This document shows, in pieces, positions 20,101 through 27,833 of a stretch of 64,000 bases of DNA (the first letter of the stretch is position 1; each line of letters starts with the position of its first letter). Below the pieces are notes generated by a model, which saw only the letters and a program-made list of their open reading frames with translations, was not told the origin of the DNA and did no database searches. A program made the position numbers and the translations under genes. The DNA is from Ilumatobacteraceae bacterium. Lineage in GTDB: Bacteria; Actinomycetota; Acidimicrobiia; Acidimicrobiales; Ilumatobacteraceae. The stretch is from the NCBI GenBank assembly GCA_033344875.1, contig JAWPMO010000001.1, positions 1,451,595-1,515,594 of the forward strand, written 5' to 3'.

Positions 20101-20132
20101 ATGACGCCGCAGAGCAGGGAGCCGCCGCATGA
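17109..20132 (+). CDS. AddB-like PD-(D/E)XK exonuclease subunit
   Basis: A 1007-residue protein, the first of two in a double-strand-break end-resection complex. The N-terminal two thirds resemble an inactivated helicase core (VTVIVPTNAVGVTARRWL in place of a Walker A; VVLGAAEGLLPP later). The C-terminal part is a PD-(D/E)XK nuclease with RGNVIHETLDRF, LPVSGYADRID and the catalytic VIMDHKSGK. Cys in SWPSCPHGYF and the pair in IGCWYC give three of the four Fe-S ligands known from AddB. The expected fourth, six residues after the second Cys of the pair, is Gly. The stop overlaps the helicase ATG by 4 bp. The assignment is AddB-like; it could equally be called AdnA/AdnB-like. Confidence 0.85.
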   Translation: MTVRCTAVHATEALPALAAAVAAAKGGDPLAPVTVIVPTNAVGVTARRWLGANGGIAAIELVTPSRLAERIAGAELAAAGRRPVSTPLIDLTVREVLRAMPGDYEPVAEHPSTVTSLRDLHRELRAAGPLAGAALRGASRRGREAARVSSMVAERLATGWYDEADLFTLAISRIRDDCELFERAVAFLPRPDRGLATDLFRAIGDRCDLHVLADWTGVEVVDAETHAFAAAIRTEITAPAVPAPATSPSALIVSTTDADEEVRHTVRRLVDAARSGTPFARMAVVWPTDRPYARLVEHHLDAAGLPWNGRPGTLVTERLVPRFLLDLLQIDRRGLRRNDLFDLLADVPIHASDGRRVSVARWERLARAAGISRDDHWQPRLARLAASYRARGDDREADALEVERFSAFVDDLRKDLGDRRRTRTWADWAAWCERQVLYRLGRSVLDQLDEAERLASDHASRVLDRLRHLDGVSRPVTRGEFRAAFAAEFEVAPGRLGRLGDGVTIGSLAGTVGLDADLTVVLGAAEGLLPPTPTTDPLVSDSDRRAAGLPTSDARTHRVHRSFLGHIATSSQVIVSAPRGDLRATTDRLESRWIEQHLPDATREVVSSHHAGLIACGFPAAHHEHRLRRRASIAAQGPEALGALCADDTAAARSLRLRTARRAAVLTEYDGDLTASEIQHFVRPVSASQLESWPSCPHGYFMRHLLGVKPLDDPSDELGLSPMERGNVIHETLDRFHQLVLEGEIPQPGPNGWSPAATTKLLELFERTADEFETSGRTGRAANWFLQRQAVRRELLNWFAADGRTAAGRRASVFRSELRFGYDDEVSLPLADGRRLPVSGYADRIDRTADGQLVIMDHKSGKADTFKKINRDDPTEGGHKFQLPIYAAAALAAVGERAGESTTPVIAEYDFFERGDYDRYGYAFDADVWAQVATDLQQVVDGIESGLFPAVTEPPQYRHYIGCWYCQPDGLGVDERYAEWSRKQTDPRLAPWFADDDDDAAEQGAAA

Positions 20133-23100
20133 GCACCCGTCCCCCGGCTCCCGACCAGGCCGCCCGCGACCGGATCGCGACCGAACTCGACCGAAACCTC
20201 TTCGTCGAGGCCGGTGCCGGCGCCGGCAAGACGTCGAGCCTCGTCGGACGCATCGTGGCCCTCGTCCGGAGCGGCGTCGACATCGGCTCGATCGCAGCGA
20301 TCACCTTCACCGAGAAGGCCGCGGCCGAGTTGCGACACCGCCTCCGGTCAGAACTGGCAGCGGCCGGCGAACAGGCTGCGGTGGCCGGGCTCGATCATGC
20401 CCCGATCGGCACGCTGCACGCCTTCGCCCGACGCCTGCTCAACGACTATCCGGTGCCCGCCGGGCTGCCGCCCGGGTTCACCGTGCTCGACGAACTCGAG
20501 AGCCACCTCGCCTTCGAGGAGCGGTGGGAGACGCTCCTCGACCGCGTCCTCGACGAACCGCATCCGGCCGGAGGGGTGATCGACGGCGGCAGCGAACTCG
20601 TCGAGTTGTGCGAACTCGACAACTTCCGGATCGAGGTCGGCGGCCGCCGCGTCGCGACCTCGTTCCACGACAACTGGGACCTCGTCGACGGCAGGGTCGA
20701 TCGCTCCGATCCCGGTCCGTGGACCTTCGAGACCGCACCGTTCGCCCAGCGGGTTCTCCAGCTGTGCGACACGCCGGTGCCCGACGACGACAAGCAGGCC
20801 GAACGCCTCGGCGAGCTCCGAAAGCTGGCCGACCAACTGGCCGGCGAGACGTCGCTCGGCAGCCGGGTCTCGCTGCTGTTCGCGCTCGAACACAAGTGCC
20901 GGACCGTCAAGAAGACCGGGTCCAAGACGAAGTGGAAGCAGGCCGGGTTCGACCCGGAGGGCCTCGAAACCCTCCGGGGCGAGCAACTCGCACTCGCCGC
21001 CGACGCGATCGGGCTCCTCGACCAGGTGCGCGAGCGGCGCGTGCGCGTCCTCGGCGCCCTGTTCGGGCGGTGGGTGCTCGAGTCGGCAACCGAACGAGCC
21101 GAACTCGGCACCCTCGAGTTCCACGACCTGCTCGTCCTCGCCCGACGCCTCGTCGCCACGCACCCGGGTATCCGACGCTCGCTCCACGACCGCTATCAGC
21201 GCATCCTGCTCGACGAGTTCCAGGACACCGACCCGATCCAGCTCGAGATCGCCGTGCGCCTCACCGCAGCCCCTGACGATCCGGCCCAAGACACCGACTG
21301 GCTCGATCTGCGTCCGCTCCCCGGGCGGCTGTTCATCGTCGGCGACCCGAAACAGTCGATCTACCGGTTCCGTCGTGCCGACATCGCCCAGTACATGCAG
21401 GCCGCCGATCAGATCGGTGCCGACGTGGCGACCCTGTCGGCCAACTTCCGCTCGTCCGCAGCGGTGCTCGGCTGGGTCAACGCGGTGTTCGGCAACCTGA
21501 TCACCGAGCGGGTCGACGCCCAACCGCCGTACCAGCCGCTGATCGCCGGCCGCCCCCACCATCGCGAGCACGGGTCGGTCACGGTGTTCGGCGTCGACGA
21601 ACACGAGGGCCTCGGAAGCCGCCGGGCCGAAGAGATCCGCTGGCGCGAAGCCGCCGACGCCGCCGACGCGGTCGACACCGCACTCGCCGACGGCTGGCAG
21701 GTGACCGATACCGACGACGATGGCGAGGCGATCCTGCGCCCGTGCCGACCTGGCGACATCACGGTGCTGCTCCCCGCCCGCACCTCGCTGCCCGCGCTCG
21801 AAGCCGCACTGCGCGAGCGGAGCGTGCCGTACCGGGCCGAGAACAGCTCGGTCGTGTACGCGACCACCGAAATCCGCCACCTCATGCTCGCCCTGCGCGC
21901 GGCCGCCGATCCGACCGACGAGTTGGCATGCGTCGCCGCACTCCGGTCACCGCTGTACGGCTGCAGCGACGTCGAACTGTACGACTGGCGGCGCCACGGT
22001 GGTCGCTGGTCGATCTGGTTCGAGGCCGACGACGACACTCCCGCCGCCCTCCGCGACCACCCGGTGGGCGAAGCCCTCCAGCACCTGGGGTCGCTCGCTC
22101 GCCGGGCGAGCCGGATCGGCCCGGCCGACCTGCTCGCCGCCCTGGTCGACGAACGCCGCACGCTCGACGTCGCGCTCGACGGCCCCGACGCCCGCGACGT
22201 GTGGCGTCGGATCCGCTACGTGATCGATCAGGCTCGGGCCTGGAGCGATGCCGGCGGCCACGGGCTGCGGCGCTACCTGGCATGGGTCCACCTGCTCGCC
22301 AGCGAGAGCCGCAACGCCGACACGATCCTGCCCGAGCACGACGACGATGCCGTGCGCATCATGACGATCCACGCCGCCAAGGGTCTCGAGTTCCCCATCA
22401 CCGTCCTGTCCGGTATGACCACCAAACCGCGCGGTGCCACCTCCAACTCCGTGATCTGGCACCGCGACACCTGGACCATCTCCAACAAGCAGAGCCCCGA
22501 CCCCGTCTTCGAAGACTTCATCCCGCTCGACGAACAGATGAGCGACGCCGAGCGACGCCGCCTGCTCTACGTGGCCTGCACCCGTGCCGTCGATCATCTC
22601 GTCGTCTCGCTGCACCGCTATCCCGACAGCGCCGCCACCTCCAAGGCGGAGTCGGGCATCCTGCTGCTCGACGCCGGGGCTGCGGATCCCGCCAACGGTG
22701 CCGCCGTGCTCTCGCCCACCACCGACCATTTCGTGATGCCGACCGCCGGTTCGACGACCCTCGAATGGGACGACGCCGACGAGTGGGACCGCGAGCGCCG
22801 TCGTGCGTTCACTGCGGCTCGCGTTCGGCCGAGCGTGAGCGCGACCTACCTCGCCGGTGAGGCCGACACCGACCCCGGCCTCGACAAGGGCGCCGTCGAC
22901 CTCGATCTGCCACCGTGGCAACGCGGCCGGTACGGCACGGCCGTCGGGCGGGCGGTGCACGCCGTGCTCCAGTACGCCGATTTCCGCACCGGCGCCAACG
23001 TCGCATCCGAGGCGGCGGCGCAATGTGCGGCCGAGGGCATCATCGGCATGGACGACACCGTGGCCAGCCTGGCACGATCCGCACTCGCCGCTCCGATCGT

Positions 23101-23449
23101 GCAGCACGCCATCGATGCATCACACCACCGCGAACTGTTCGTCGCGGCACCGGTCGGCGGCCGCACCGTCGAGGGGTACATCGACCTGTTCGTCGAGACC
23201 GACGGCGGTGGCGTGATCGTCGACTACAAGACCGATCAGTGGCCCGACGACGGCGAGCGAGCCACCCGGGTCGCCAAGTACCGGCGCCAGCTCGCTGCGT
23301 ACGGGGTGGTGCTCGAACGCATCCTCGGGCGCCCCGTCGAACGGGCGTTGCTCGTTCGGTGCCGCCCCGACGGGCCCGCCGAAGAGATCGAGATCACCAA
23401 CTGGTCCGAAGCGCTCGACGAGGCCCGAGCACTCGCCGCCGCCGGTTAG
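20129..23449 (+). CDS. AddA-like UvrD-family helicase-nuclease
   Basis: A 1106-residue superfamily 1A helicase with a C-terminal nuclease. Motifs in order: Walker A EAGAGAGKTSS (residues 27-37), motif Ia AITFTEKAAAELRHR, Walker B ILLDEFQDTDPIQ, motif III IVGDPKQSIYRFRRAD, motif V VRIMTIHAAKGLEFP, motif VI RRLLYVACTRAVDHLVV, and a terminal RecB-type nuclease with YGTAVGRAVHAVLQ, VEGYIDLF and VIVDYKTDQW. It would unwind and degrade DNA ends with its AddB-like partner to prepare 3' tails for RecA. It starts within the stop of the upstream gene (ATGA). Its 3' end overlaps the convergent secreted-protein gene by 4 bp. Confidence 0.92.
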   Translation: MSTRPPAPDQAARDRIATELDRNLFVEAGAGAGKTSSLVGRIVALVRSGVDIGSIAAITFTEKAAAELRHRLRSELAAAGEQAAVAGLDHAPIGTLHAFARRLLNDYPVPAGLPPGFTVLDELESHLAFEERWETLLDRVLDEPHPAGGVIDGGSELVELCELDNFRIEVGGRRVATSFHDNWDLVDGRVDRSDPGPWTFETAPFAQRVLQLCDTPVPDDDKQAERLGELRKLADQLAGETSLGSRVSLLFALEHKCRTVKKTGSKTKWKQAGFDPEGLETLRGEQLALAADAIGLLDQVRERRVRVLGALFGRWVLESATERAELGTLEFHDLLVLARRLVATHPGIRRSLHDRYQRILLDEFQDTDPIQLEIAVRLTAAPDDPAQDTDWLDLRPLPGRLFIVGDPKQSIYRFRRADIAQYMQAADQIGADVATLSANFRSSAAVLGWVNAVFGNLITERVDAQPPYQPLIAGRPHHREHGSVTVFGVDEHEGLGSRRAEEIRWREAADAADAVDTALADGWQVTDTDDDGEAILRPCRPGDITVLLPARTSLPALEAALRERSVPYRAENSSVVYATTEIRHLMLALRAAADPTDELACVAALRSPLYGCSDVELYDWRRHGGRWSIWFEADDDTPAALRDHPVGEALQHLGSLARRASRIGPADLLAALVDERRTLDVALDGPDARDVWRRIRYVIDQARAWSDAGGHGLRRYLAWVHLLASESRNADTILPEHDDDAVRIMTIHAAKGLEFPITVLSGMTTKPRGATSNSVIWHRDTWTISNKQSPDPVFEDFIPLDEQMSDAERRRLLYVACTRAVDHLVVSLHRYPDSAATSKAESGILLLDAGAADPANGAAVLSPTTDHFVMPTAGSTTLEWDDADEWDRERRRAFTAARVRPSVSATYLAGEADTDPGLDKGAVDLDLPPWQRGRYGTAVGRAVHAVLQYADFRTGANVASEAAAQCAAEGIIGMDDTVASLARSALAAPIVQHAIDASHHRELFVAAPVGGRTVEGYIDLFVETDGGGVIVDYKTDQWPDDGERATRVAKYRRQLAAYGVVLERILGRPVERALLVRCRPDGPAEEIEITNWSEALDEARALAAAG

Positions 23450-24153
23450 CTGTAGCGCCGACGTCCGGTGCCGGTCACGCTGCGATACAGGCCCGAGAGG
23501 CTCAGCCGGAACGTGGCCAGCAGGAAGATCGCGGCGAACGCCACCCCGAACGGCAACAGGACCGCACTCAGAATCCGGATCCTGGCGTCGAAGAACGGCT
23601 TGATCACGCTGGTGGGGATCGCAGTCCCATCGAGTCGCAGGGTCCGCATCGGGTCCTCGTACGCCGGACAGTCCACGTCGGTCTCGGACACGCCGATCAC
23701 CTCGTCACCGCCGAAGTTCTCCACGGGGTCGGACACCCGCGAGACGAGCAGACCGAGATCGGGGTCGACCACGGCGCCCACGAGGTACGACTCACCATCG
23801 TCGAGGTACTGGGCGTCCAGTCCGAAGCGCACGTCGATCAGATCACCCAGCGCGAACGGGTCGGACCGGCCGCTGCGGATGCGTTCGATCTCGAACCGGA
23901 TCGTCCGGTAGTCGCGCTCGACCACCTCGCCCACGAACACGATGTGCGGCATCCGTGGTGCCGTACACCCGGTCGGAACCGGGACGAGCGGGAGGGCCGG
24001 CGGCGGGCCGGCAGGTACCTCGTCGCCGCCGGTCACGTCGCCGAGCGGGTCGTCGGGCACCGAGTCGGGCGGCGGTTCCTCCTGCGCGGCAGCCGGCGCA
24101 GCGGTCAGCACGGTCGCCAACACGACCAGACAGGCTCCGACGCGTCCTCGCAC
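23446..24153 (-). CDS. Secreted, C-terminally anchored protein of unknown function
   Basis: A 235-residue protein with a signal peptide ending in AAPAAAQ (about residue 24), a Pro/Asp-rich linker, and an extracytoplasmic beta-rich domain (PHIVFVGEVVERDYRTIRFEIERI onward, to about 185) with cysteines at CTAP and DCPAY that could form a disulfide. A single membrane helix (about 194-214, ILSAVLLPFGVAFAAIFLL) and a short basic cytoplasmic tail follow. The domain order resembles small surface proteins of actinobacteria, but no family is recognised. GTG 24153 has a TACCCT hexamer 6 nt upstream. Confidence 0.75.
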   Translation of the reverse strand: MRGRVGACLVVLATVLTAAPAAAQEEPPPDSVPDDPLGDVTGGDEVPAGPPPALPLVPVPTGCTAPRMPHIVFVGEVVERDYRTIRFEIERIRSGRSDPFALGDLIDVRFGLDAQYLDDGESYLVGAVVDPDLGLLVSRVSDPVENFGGDEVIGVSETDVDCPAYEDPMRTLRLDGTAIPTSVIKPFFDARIRILSAVLLPFGVAFAAIFLLATFRLSLSGLYRSVTGTGRRRYS

Positions 24154-24159
24154 GCAGCG

Positions 24160-24165
24160 AGGGTA
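24160..24165 (-). promoter_or_regulatory. -10 element, leaderless secreted-protein gene
   Basis: On the minus strand TACCCT lies 6 nt before GTG 24153. It is back to back with the promoter of the small gene at 24215. Confidence 0.5.
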
Positions 24166-24202
24166 CCGCTCGATGACGGTGGGCGAACGGCAGCCCGTCG
24201 GC

Positions 24203-24208
24203 GATACT
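24203..24208 (+). promoter_or_regulatory. -10 element, leaderless small membrane gene
   Basis: GATACT lies 6 nt before GTG 24215. Confidence 0.5.
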
Positions 24209-24214
24209 GGTGTC

Positions 24215-24325
24215 GTGGGATACAGCCCCTACCGCAAGTTCCAGGTTCGCACCGCCGACTACGTCATGTTGGCGGCCACTGCGCTCATCGGCGCGGGCCT
24301 GGTCGCCTGGGCGTTCTTCGGCTGA
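24215..24325 (+). CDS. 36-residue single-helix membrane protein
   Basis: Starting at GTG 24215, the peptide begins VGYSPYRKFQVRTADY and then has one hydrophobic helix ending LVAWAFFG. The basic-aromatic head followed by a short transmembrane helix predicts an N-in orientation. It is too short for most gene finders, but its own -10 hexamer and its clean end one base before the yraN stop support it. Similar-looking short proteins are seen in actinobacteria; the function is unknown. Confidence 0.6.
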   Translation: MGYSPYRKFQVRTADYVMLAATALIGAGLVAWAFFG

Positions 24326-24685
24326 TCAGAACGCCGCTTCGAGGTGTGTCAGATGCACACCCTCGATGGCGATCACATCGAACCGGACCCGTTCGACGGC
24401 GTCACCGTGGAGACGCAGCCAACTCTCGGCCAGCGACCGGATCTGCTGCTGCTTGCGGTCGTCGACCGCCGCGGCCGCCCCGCCGAAGCCGTGGCGGCGA
24501 CGGGCCTTGACCTCGACGAACACGACCACGTCACCGACGAACGAGACGATGTCGAGTTCACCGCGGACACCACGTTCGGGCGATCGCCAGTTGCGATCGA
24601 CGATCCGGTGACCGACGCGTCGAAGGTGACGGTCGGCGAGGGCTTCGCCCCACCGCCCGCGGGCGACGTTGGAGTGATCGGGCAT
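24326..24685 (-). CDS. yraN: YraN/UPF0102 family endonuclease-like protein
   Basis: A 119-residue protein of the YraN family, which has a Holliday-junction-resolvase-like (PD-(D/E)XK) fold. Family landmarks: ARGRWGEALADRHLRRVGHRIVDRNWR, GELDIVSFVGDVVVFVEVKARRR (the Glu-Leu-Asp ... Glu-Val-Lys triad), GGAAAAVDDRKQQQIR, and RFDVIAIEG near the end. The role is uncertain, perhaps DNA repair or uptake. ATG 24685 gives the family length. It ends the ribosomal/tRNA-modification gene string downstream of rplS, its usual actinobacterial position. Confidence 0.92.
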   Translation of the reverse strand: MPDHSNVARGRWGEALADRHLRRVGHRIVDRNWRSPERGVRGELDIVSFVGDVVVFVEVKARRRHGFGGAAAAVDDRKQQQIRSLAESWLRLHGDAVERVRFDVIAIEGVHLTHLEAAF

Positions 24686-24735
24686 CGACGGGTACCTCCG
24701 ACAACCTGGTGATGTCGGGGCCGCACGGCCCGATC

Positions 24736-24752
24736 GAGCCGCAGCGCGGCTC
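24736..24752 (-). terminator. Hairpin after rplS
   Basis: GAGCCGC and GCGGCTC (24736-24742, 24746-24752) form a perfect 7-bp stem with a 3-nt loop, 7 nt beyond the rplS stop. No T-run is present, so it may be a weak terminator or a 3'-end stabiliser. Confidence 0.4.
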
Positions 24753-24758
24753 AGGAGC

Positions 24759-25106
24759 TCAGAACTCGCGCTTCTCGCGGACCTTGGCGGCCTTGCCGAT
24801 GCGGTCGCGCAGGTAGTAGAGCTTGGCGCGACGGACGTCACCACGCTTGGTGACTTCGATCTTCTGCACGGTCGGGGCGTGGATCGGGAAGGTGCGCTCG
24901 ACACCGACGCCGTAGCTGAGCTTGCGGACCGTGTAGGTCTCGTGCAGGCCGCTGCCCTGACGACGGATCACGTTGCCCTGGAACACCTGGACACGCTCCT
25001 TGCCGCCCTCGACGACGCGCACGTGCACCTTGAGTTCGTCGCCCGGGAAGAACTCGGGGATGTCGTCCCGGAGGGAGTCGTTGTCGATGAGGTCGGTCGT
25101 CTTCAT
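24759..25106 (-). CDS. rplS: 50S ribosomal protein L19
   Basis: A 115-residue ribosomal protein located at the 30S-50S interface. The sequence is typical: [55 protein letters not shown], and the C-terminal [17 protein letters not shown]. The start has a purine-rich GAGAGA just upstream. It follows trmD in the conserved rpsP-khpA-rimM-trmD-rplS order. The lepB and rnhB genes that often follow rplS in actinobacteria are not present; yraN follows directly. Confidence 0.97.
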   Translation of the reverse strand: MKTTDLIDNDSLRDDIPEFFPGDELKVHVRVVEGGKERVQVFQGNVIRRQGSGLHETYTVRKLSYGVGVERTFPIHAPTVQKIEVTKRGDVRRAKLYYLRDRIGKAAKVREKREF

Positions 25107-25163
25107 GATGTCTCTCTCAAAAAGGGCCCCGAGTCGTCGGTGGGATGATCCCGTGGGGGCGGA

Positions 25164-25898
25164 TCAAGGATACGGGACGGGTGGGAACTCTTCCAACAGC
25201 GCGCGCTCATCATCTGTGATTCCCCCGCGGGCTTCGATGAGGTCAGGGCGAGCGGCGATCGTGCGGTGGAGGGCCTGGGCGTGGCGCCAGCGAGCGACAC
25301 GGCCGTGGTCACCGCCACGGAGCACCTCGGGCACGTCCCAGCCCCGGTAGCTGGCAGGGCGGGTGTAGTGCGGCTCCTCGAGCAGACCGGTCGGTCCGAA
25401 GCTCTCGGTGACCGGGCTGTCGGCGTTGCCCATCGCACCCGGCAGCAGACGGGTCACGGCCTCGATGACCAGGCACGCAGCGACTTCGCCGCCGTTCAGA
25501 ACGACGTCACCGACGCTGAGTTCGCCGTCGACGAGATGCTCGCGCACCCGATGATCGACACCTTCGTACCGGCCGCACACGAGGCTGAACCCGTCGGATG
25601 CGGCGAGTTCGACGGCCATCGATTGATCGAATCGGGGTCCACCGGGGCTCAGGAGGTAGAGCGGCCGGGGCGGGTCGGCTGCTTCGACGGCCTCGAACAA
25701 CGGCTCGGGCTTCATCAACATGCCGGCGCCGCCACCGAACGGGGCGTCGTCGACCGTGCCGTGGACGTCGGAGGTCTGGGCTCGCGGATCGTGCAGCCGG
25801 AGGTCGAGCAAGCCGTTCTGGCGAGCCTTGCCCAGCAGACTGTCGGCACAGAACCCGTCGACGAGCCCGGGGAACAGCGTGAAGACGTCGATCCGCAT
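25164..25898 (-). CDS. trmD: tRNA (guanine-N1)-methyltransferase
   Basis: A 244-residue SPOUT-class enzyme that methylates G37 next to the anticodon and prevents +1 frameshifting. It has MRIDVFTLFP, DDAPFGGGAGMLMKPEPLFEA, the knot region LLSPGGPRFDQ and VCGRYEGVDHRVREHLVDGELSVGDVVLNGGEVA, and the C-terminal PASYRGWDVPEVLRGGDHGRVARWR, all diagnostic. It sits 7 bp downstream of rimM on the same transcript. Confidence 0.97.
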   Translation of the reverse strand: MRIDVFTLFPGLVDGFCADSLLGKARQNGLLDLRLHDPRAQTSDVHGTVDDAPFGGGAGMLMKPEPLFEAVEAADPPRPLYLLSPGGPRFDQSMAVELAASDGFSLVCGRYEGVDHRVREHLVDGELSVGDVVLNGGEVAACLVIEAVTRLLPGAMGNADSPVTESFGPTGLLEEPHYTRPASYRGWDVPEVLRGGDHGRVARWRHAQALHRTIAARPDLIEARGGITDDERALLEEFPPVPYP

Positions 25899-25905
25899 GG
25901 CCCGC

Positions 25906-26406
25906 TCAGTCGTTCAGGTCGAACAGACCGTCCGGCGGATCGATGGTGATCAGCGGAACGCCACCCGACACGTCGACGGACGTGACGAACGCGACCGGGA
26001 CGAGGGCGCCGGACTCGAGTTCGAGCAGATCGGAGGCGGGGTTTGCGACGACCGACACGCACCGACCCCGGTCGATGCCGTTGGCTTCGATGACGGTCGC
26101 GCCGATCAGATGGTGCACCCACAGTGCGTCCGCGTCGTCGAGCGGTTCGGCATGGACCTTGACGCCGGCCAGCGCTTCGGCGGCGTTACGGTCGTCGACA
26201 CCTTCGAGGTGGACCCGCCACTTGCCGCTCGCGTTGGAGGAGGCGGTCACCGTCATCCAGCGATCACGGACCCAGAGTCTCGACCCGACGGCCGCACGCT
26301 CGTCGCGATCGGTCGACAGCACGAAGAAGATGTCGCCACGGATCCCGTGGGCCCGCCCGAAATGCCCGACCTCCAACAACCCGTCAGGTTGCGTCGCCCT
26401 GCTCAT
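25906..26406 (-). CDS. rimM: 16S rRNA processing protein RimM
   Basis: A 166-residue 30S-maturation factor binding S19 and the 16S 3' domain. The N-terminal RimM barrel (LLEVGHFGRAHGIRGDIFF, KWRVHLEGVDDRNAAEALAGVKV) is followed by a PRC-barrel (LWVHHLIGATVIEANG to about 160), in the usual order and length. A clear GAGGAGG precedes ATG 26406. The 205 bp separating it from khpA is wider than usual for this operon. Confidence 0.94.
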   Translation of the reverse strand: MSRATQPDGLLEVGHFGRAHGIRGDIFFVLSTDRDERAAVGSRLWVRDRWMTVTASSNASGKWRVHLEGVDDRNAAEALAGVKVHAEPLDDADALWVHHLIGATVIEANGIDRGRCVSVVANPASDLLELESGALVPVAFVTSVDVSGGVPLITIDPPDGLFDLND

Positions 26407-26550
26407 CGCACCCTCCTCATGGTCTCACTCCGCAACGTAACCGCCTCGATCACGACGTATCCGCCGCAGCATGTCCGACGTCGAGCGCTCGCGTCCGATA
26501 TCGATCCGATCGGAGTCAGATCGTTCGAGTGCAAGGCGCGACGAACCCGA

Positions 26551-26566
26551 GTTGTCTTGGGACAAC
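26551..26566. other. Small inverted repeat between khpA and rimM
   Basis: GTTGTC TTGG GACAAC is a perfect 6-bp stem with a 4-nt loop, 46 nt past the khpA stop. It may be an attenuating or processing hairpin within the operon; there is no T-run. Confidence 0.3.
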
Positions 26567-26611
26567 GAGCGGTGAGGCGGAACGCAGCAATCGGGCGATC
26601 TGGCCCGGTCG

Positions 26612-26869
26612 TCAGTCGAGGAATTCGATGTCGAGGTCGATGCCGTCTTTGGACGCTGCGGCCCGGGTGACGGTGCGGATGCTCGCTGCGGTCCGGCCAC
26701 GACGGCCGATCACACGACCGAGGTCGCCGTCGCCGACGCGCACGTCGAGGCGATGCTTGCCCTCGTCGGTGACCTCATCGACCGTGACCTCGTCGGGAGC
26801 GTCGACGATCGACTTGACGATGTGCTCGAGGACCGCGACTGCGGTCGGGGCCGAAGCGTTGTCGCTCAC
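26612..26869 (-). CDS. khpA: KH-domain RNA-binding protein KhpA
   Basis: An 85-residue single type-II KH protein. The RNA-binding loop is the GRVIGRRGR in [21 protein letters not shown], preceded by [16 protein letters not shown]. KhpA acts with KhpB as a broad RNA chaperone affecting cell division and envelope in Gram-positive bacteria. The GTG start at 26869 overlaps the rpsP stop by 4 bp (GTGA), so it is translationally coupled. Its place between rpsP and rimM is conserved. Confidence 0.93.
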   Translation of the reverse strand: MSDNASAPTAVAVLEHIVKSIVDAPDEVTVDEVTDEGKHRLDVRVGDGDLGRVIGRRGRTAASIRTVTRAAASKDGIDLDIEFLD

Positions 26870-27129
26870 TTGCCGGCCTTGAACTGATCCATGGCGCCGG
26901 ACACGGTGAGCAGCTTGGCCACCCGCTCGGTCGGCTGGGCGCCTTCCTGCAACCACTTGACGGCCTTGTCGTTGTCGACCGTGAGCGCCGAGGGATCCTG
27001 CAGCGGGTCGTAGTGACCGAGGATCTCGATGAAGCGACCGTCGCGCGGCGACCGCGCGTCAGCAGCGACGATGCGGTACTGCGGTTGCTTCTTCTTGCCG
27101 ATGCGGGTGAGGCGCAGCTTGACTGCCAT
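26866..27129 (-). CDS. rpsP: 30S ribosomal protein S16
   Basis: An 87-residue S16, an early assembly protein of the 30S body. [35 protein letters not shown] is the family N-terminus, followed by [10 protein letters not shown] and [22 protein letters not shown] lies 11 nt upstream of the ATG. A TAACCT hexamer about 41 nt upstream of the start is a candidate promoter for the rpsP-khpA-rimM-trmD-rplS operon. Confidence 0.97.
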   Translation of the reverse strand: MAVKLRLTRIGKKKQPQYRIVAADARSPRDGRFIEILGHYDPLQDPSALTVDNDKAVKWLQEGAQPTERVAKLLTVSGAMDQFKAGK

Positions 27130-27339
27130 GTTTCATTGACTCCTGGACGTCGTATTCGAGAACCCCGAAAGGTTAACGGACCGGAGACCGAATCCCGACC
27201 GTTCGTCGGATACCCGCCGATCGCGGTCTGGGTGTGACCGACGTCTCCACGGCAGCGGACGGCGGTCATCTTCCATTCATCGTGCCGATACACGGCATCT
27301 CTACCGTGATCCGTCTCCCCCGATCACGAAGGAGTTCTG

Positions 27340-27789
27340 ATGCACCGATCGTGCGATCACCCCACCGGCACCCGCTCGACCACGGTCGTGCTCGTCGACC
27401 CGACCAGCCCCGACGGCCACACCTCGCTCAGCGAACTCTGCGACCACGACACCGACGTGCTCGTCGTGGTGCTGCTCAGCGGGCGGGCGAGCAATGCGCT
27501 CCGCTCGTTCGCCCATCACGAGGACACCAGTGTCGCAGAGGCCGGCTGGATCTACCTCGATCAGGTCGCGGTCGGACTGGATCGCCCCGGCCGCACGGTG
27601 GGGACGATCGCCGCAGACGGCCCTGACGCCGCCGCGACCCTGGCCGACATCGCGATCGAGAACGACGCCGACCGCGTGGCACTGCCGTCGTCGATCCTGC
27701 GCCTCGACCGCGAGGCGCCGACGAGGTTGGCCCGGCTCGCTCCGGTCACGATCGCCCTCCCCCGGTTCCCGGCGCTGTCCGTCGGCTGA
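27340..27789 (+). CDS. Hypothetical 149-residue protein
   Basis: No family is recognised with certainty. The sequence alternates strands and helices (TTVVLVDPT, DTDVLVVVLLSG, HHEDTSVAEAGWIYLDQVAVGLD, ATLADIAIENDADRVALPSSILRL), recalling a UspA-like alpha/beta fold without its nucleotide motifs. AAGGAG stands 6 nt before ATG 27340. It lies alone on the plus strand between rpsP and ffh, convergent with ffh. Confidence 0.6.
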   Translation: MHRSCDHPTGTRSTTVVLVDPTSPDGHTSLSELCDHDTDVLVVVLLSGRASNALRSFAHHEDTSVAEAGWIYLDQVAVGLDRPGRTVGTIAADGPDAAATLADIAIENDADRVALPSSILRLDREAPTRLARLAPVTIALPRFPALSVG

Positions 27790-27833
27790 ATCACGCCGGC
27801 GACGAACTCGAGCGACCGCGAGCCAACGGCGCG

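Noticed and set aside
17109-23449. Frameshifted single AddAB polypeptide
   Set aside because: The ATGA overlap at 20129-20132 is a normal coupling junction, and both proteins have complete ends.
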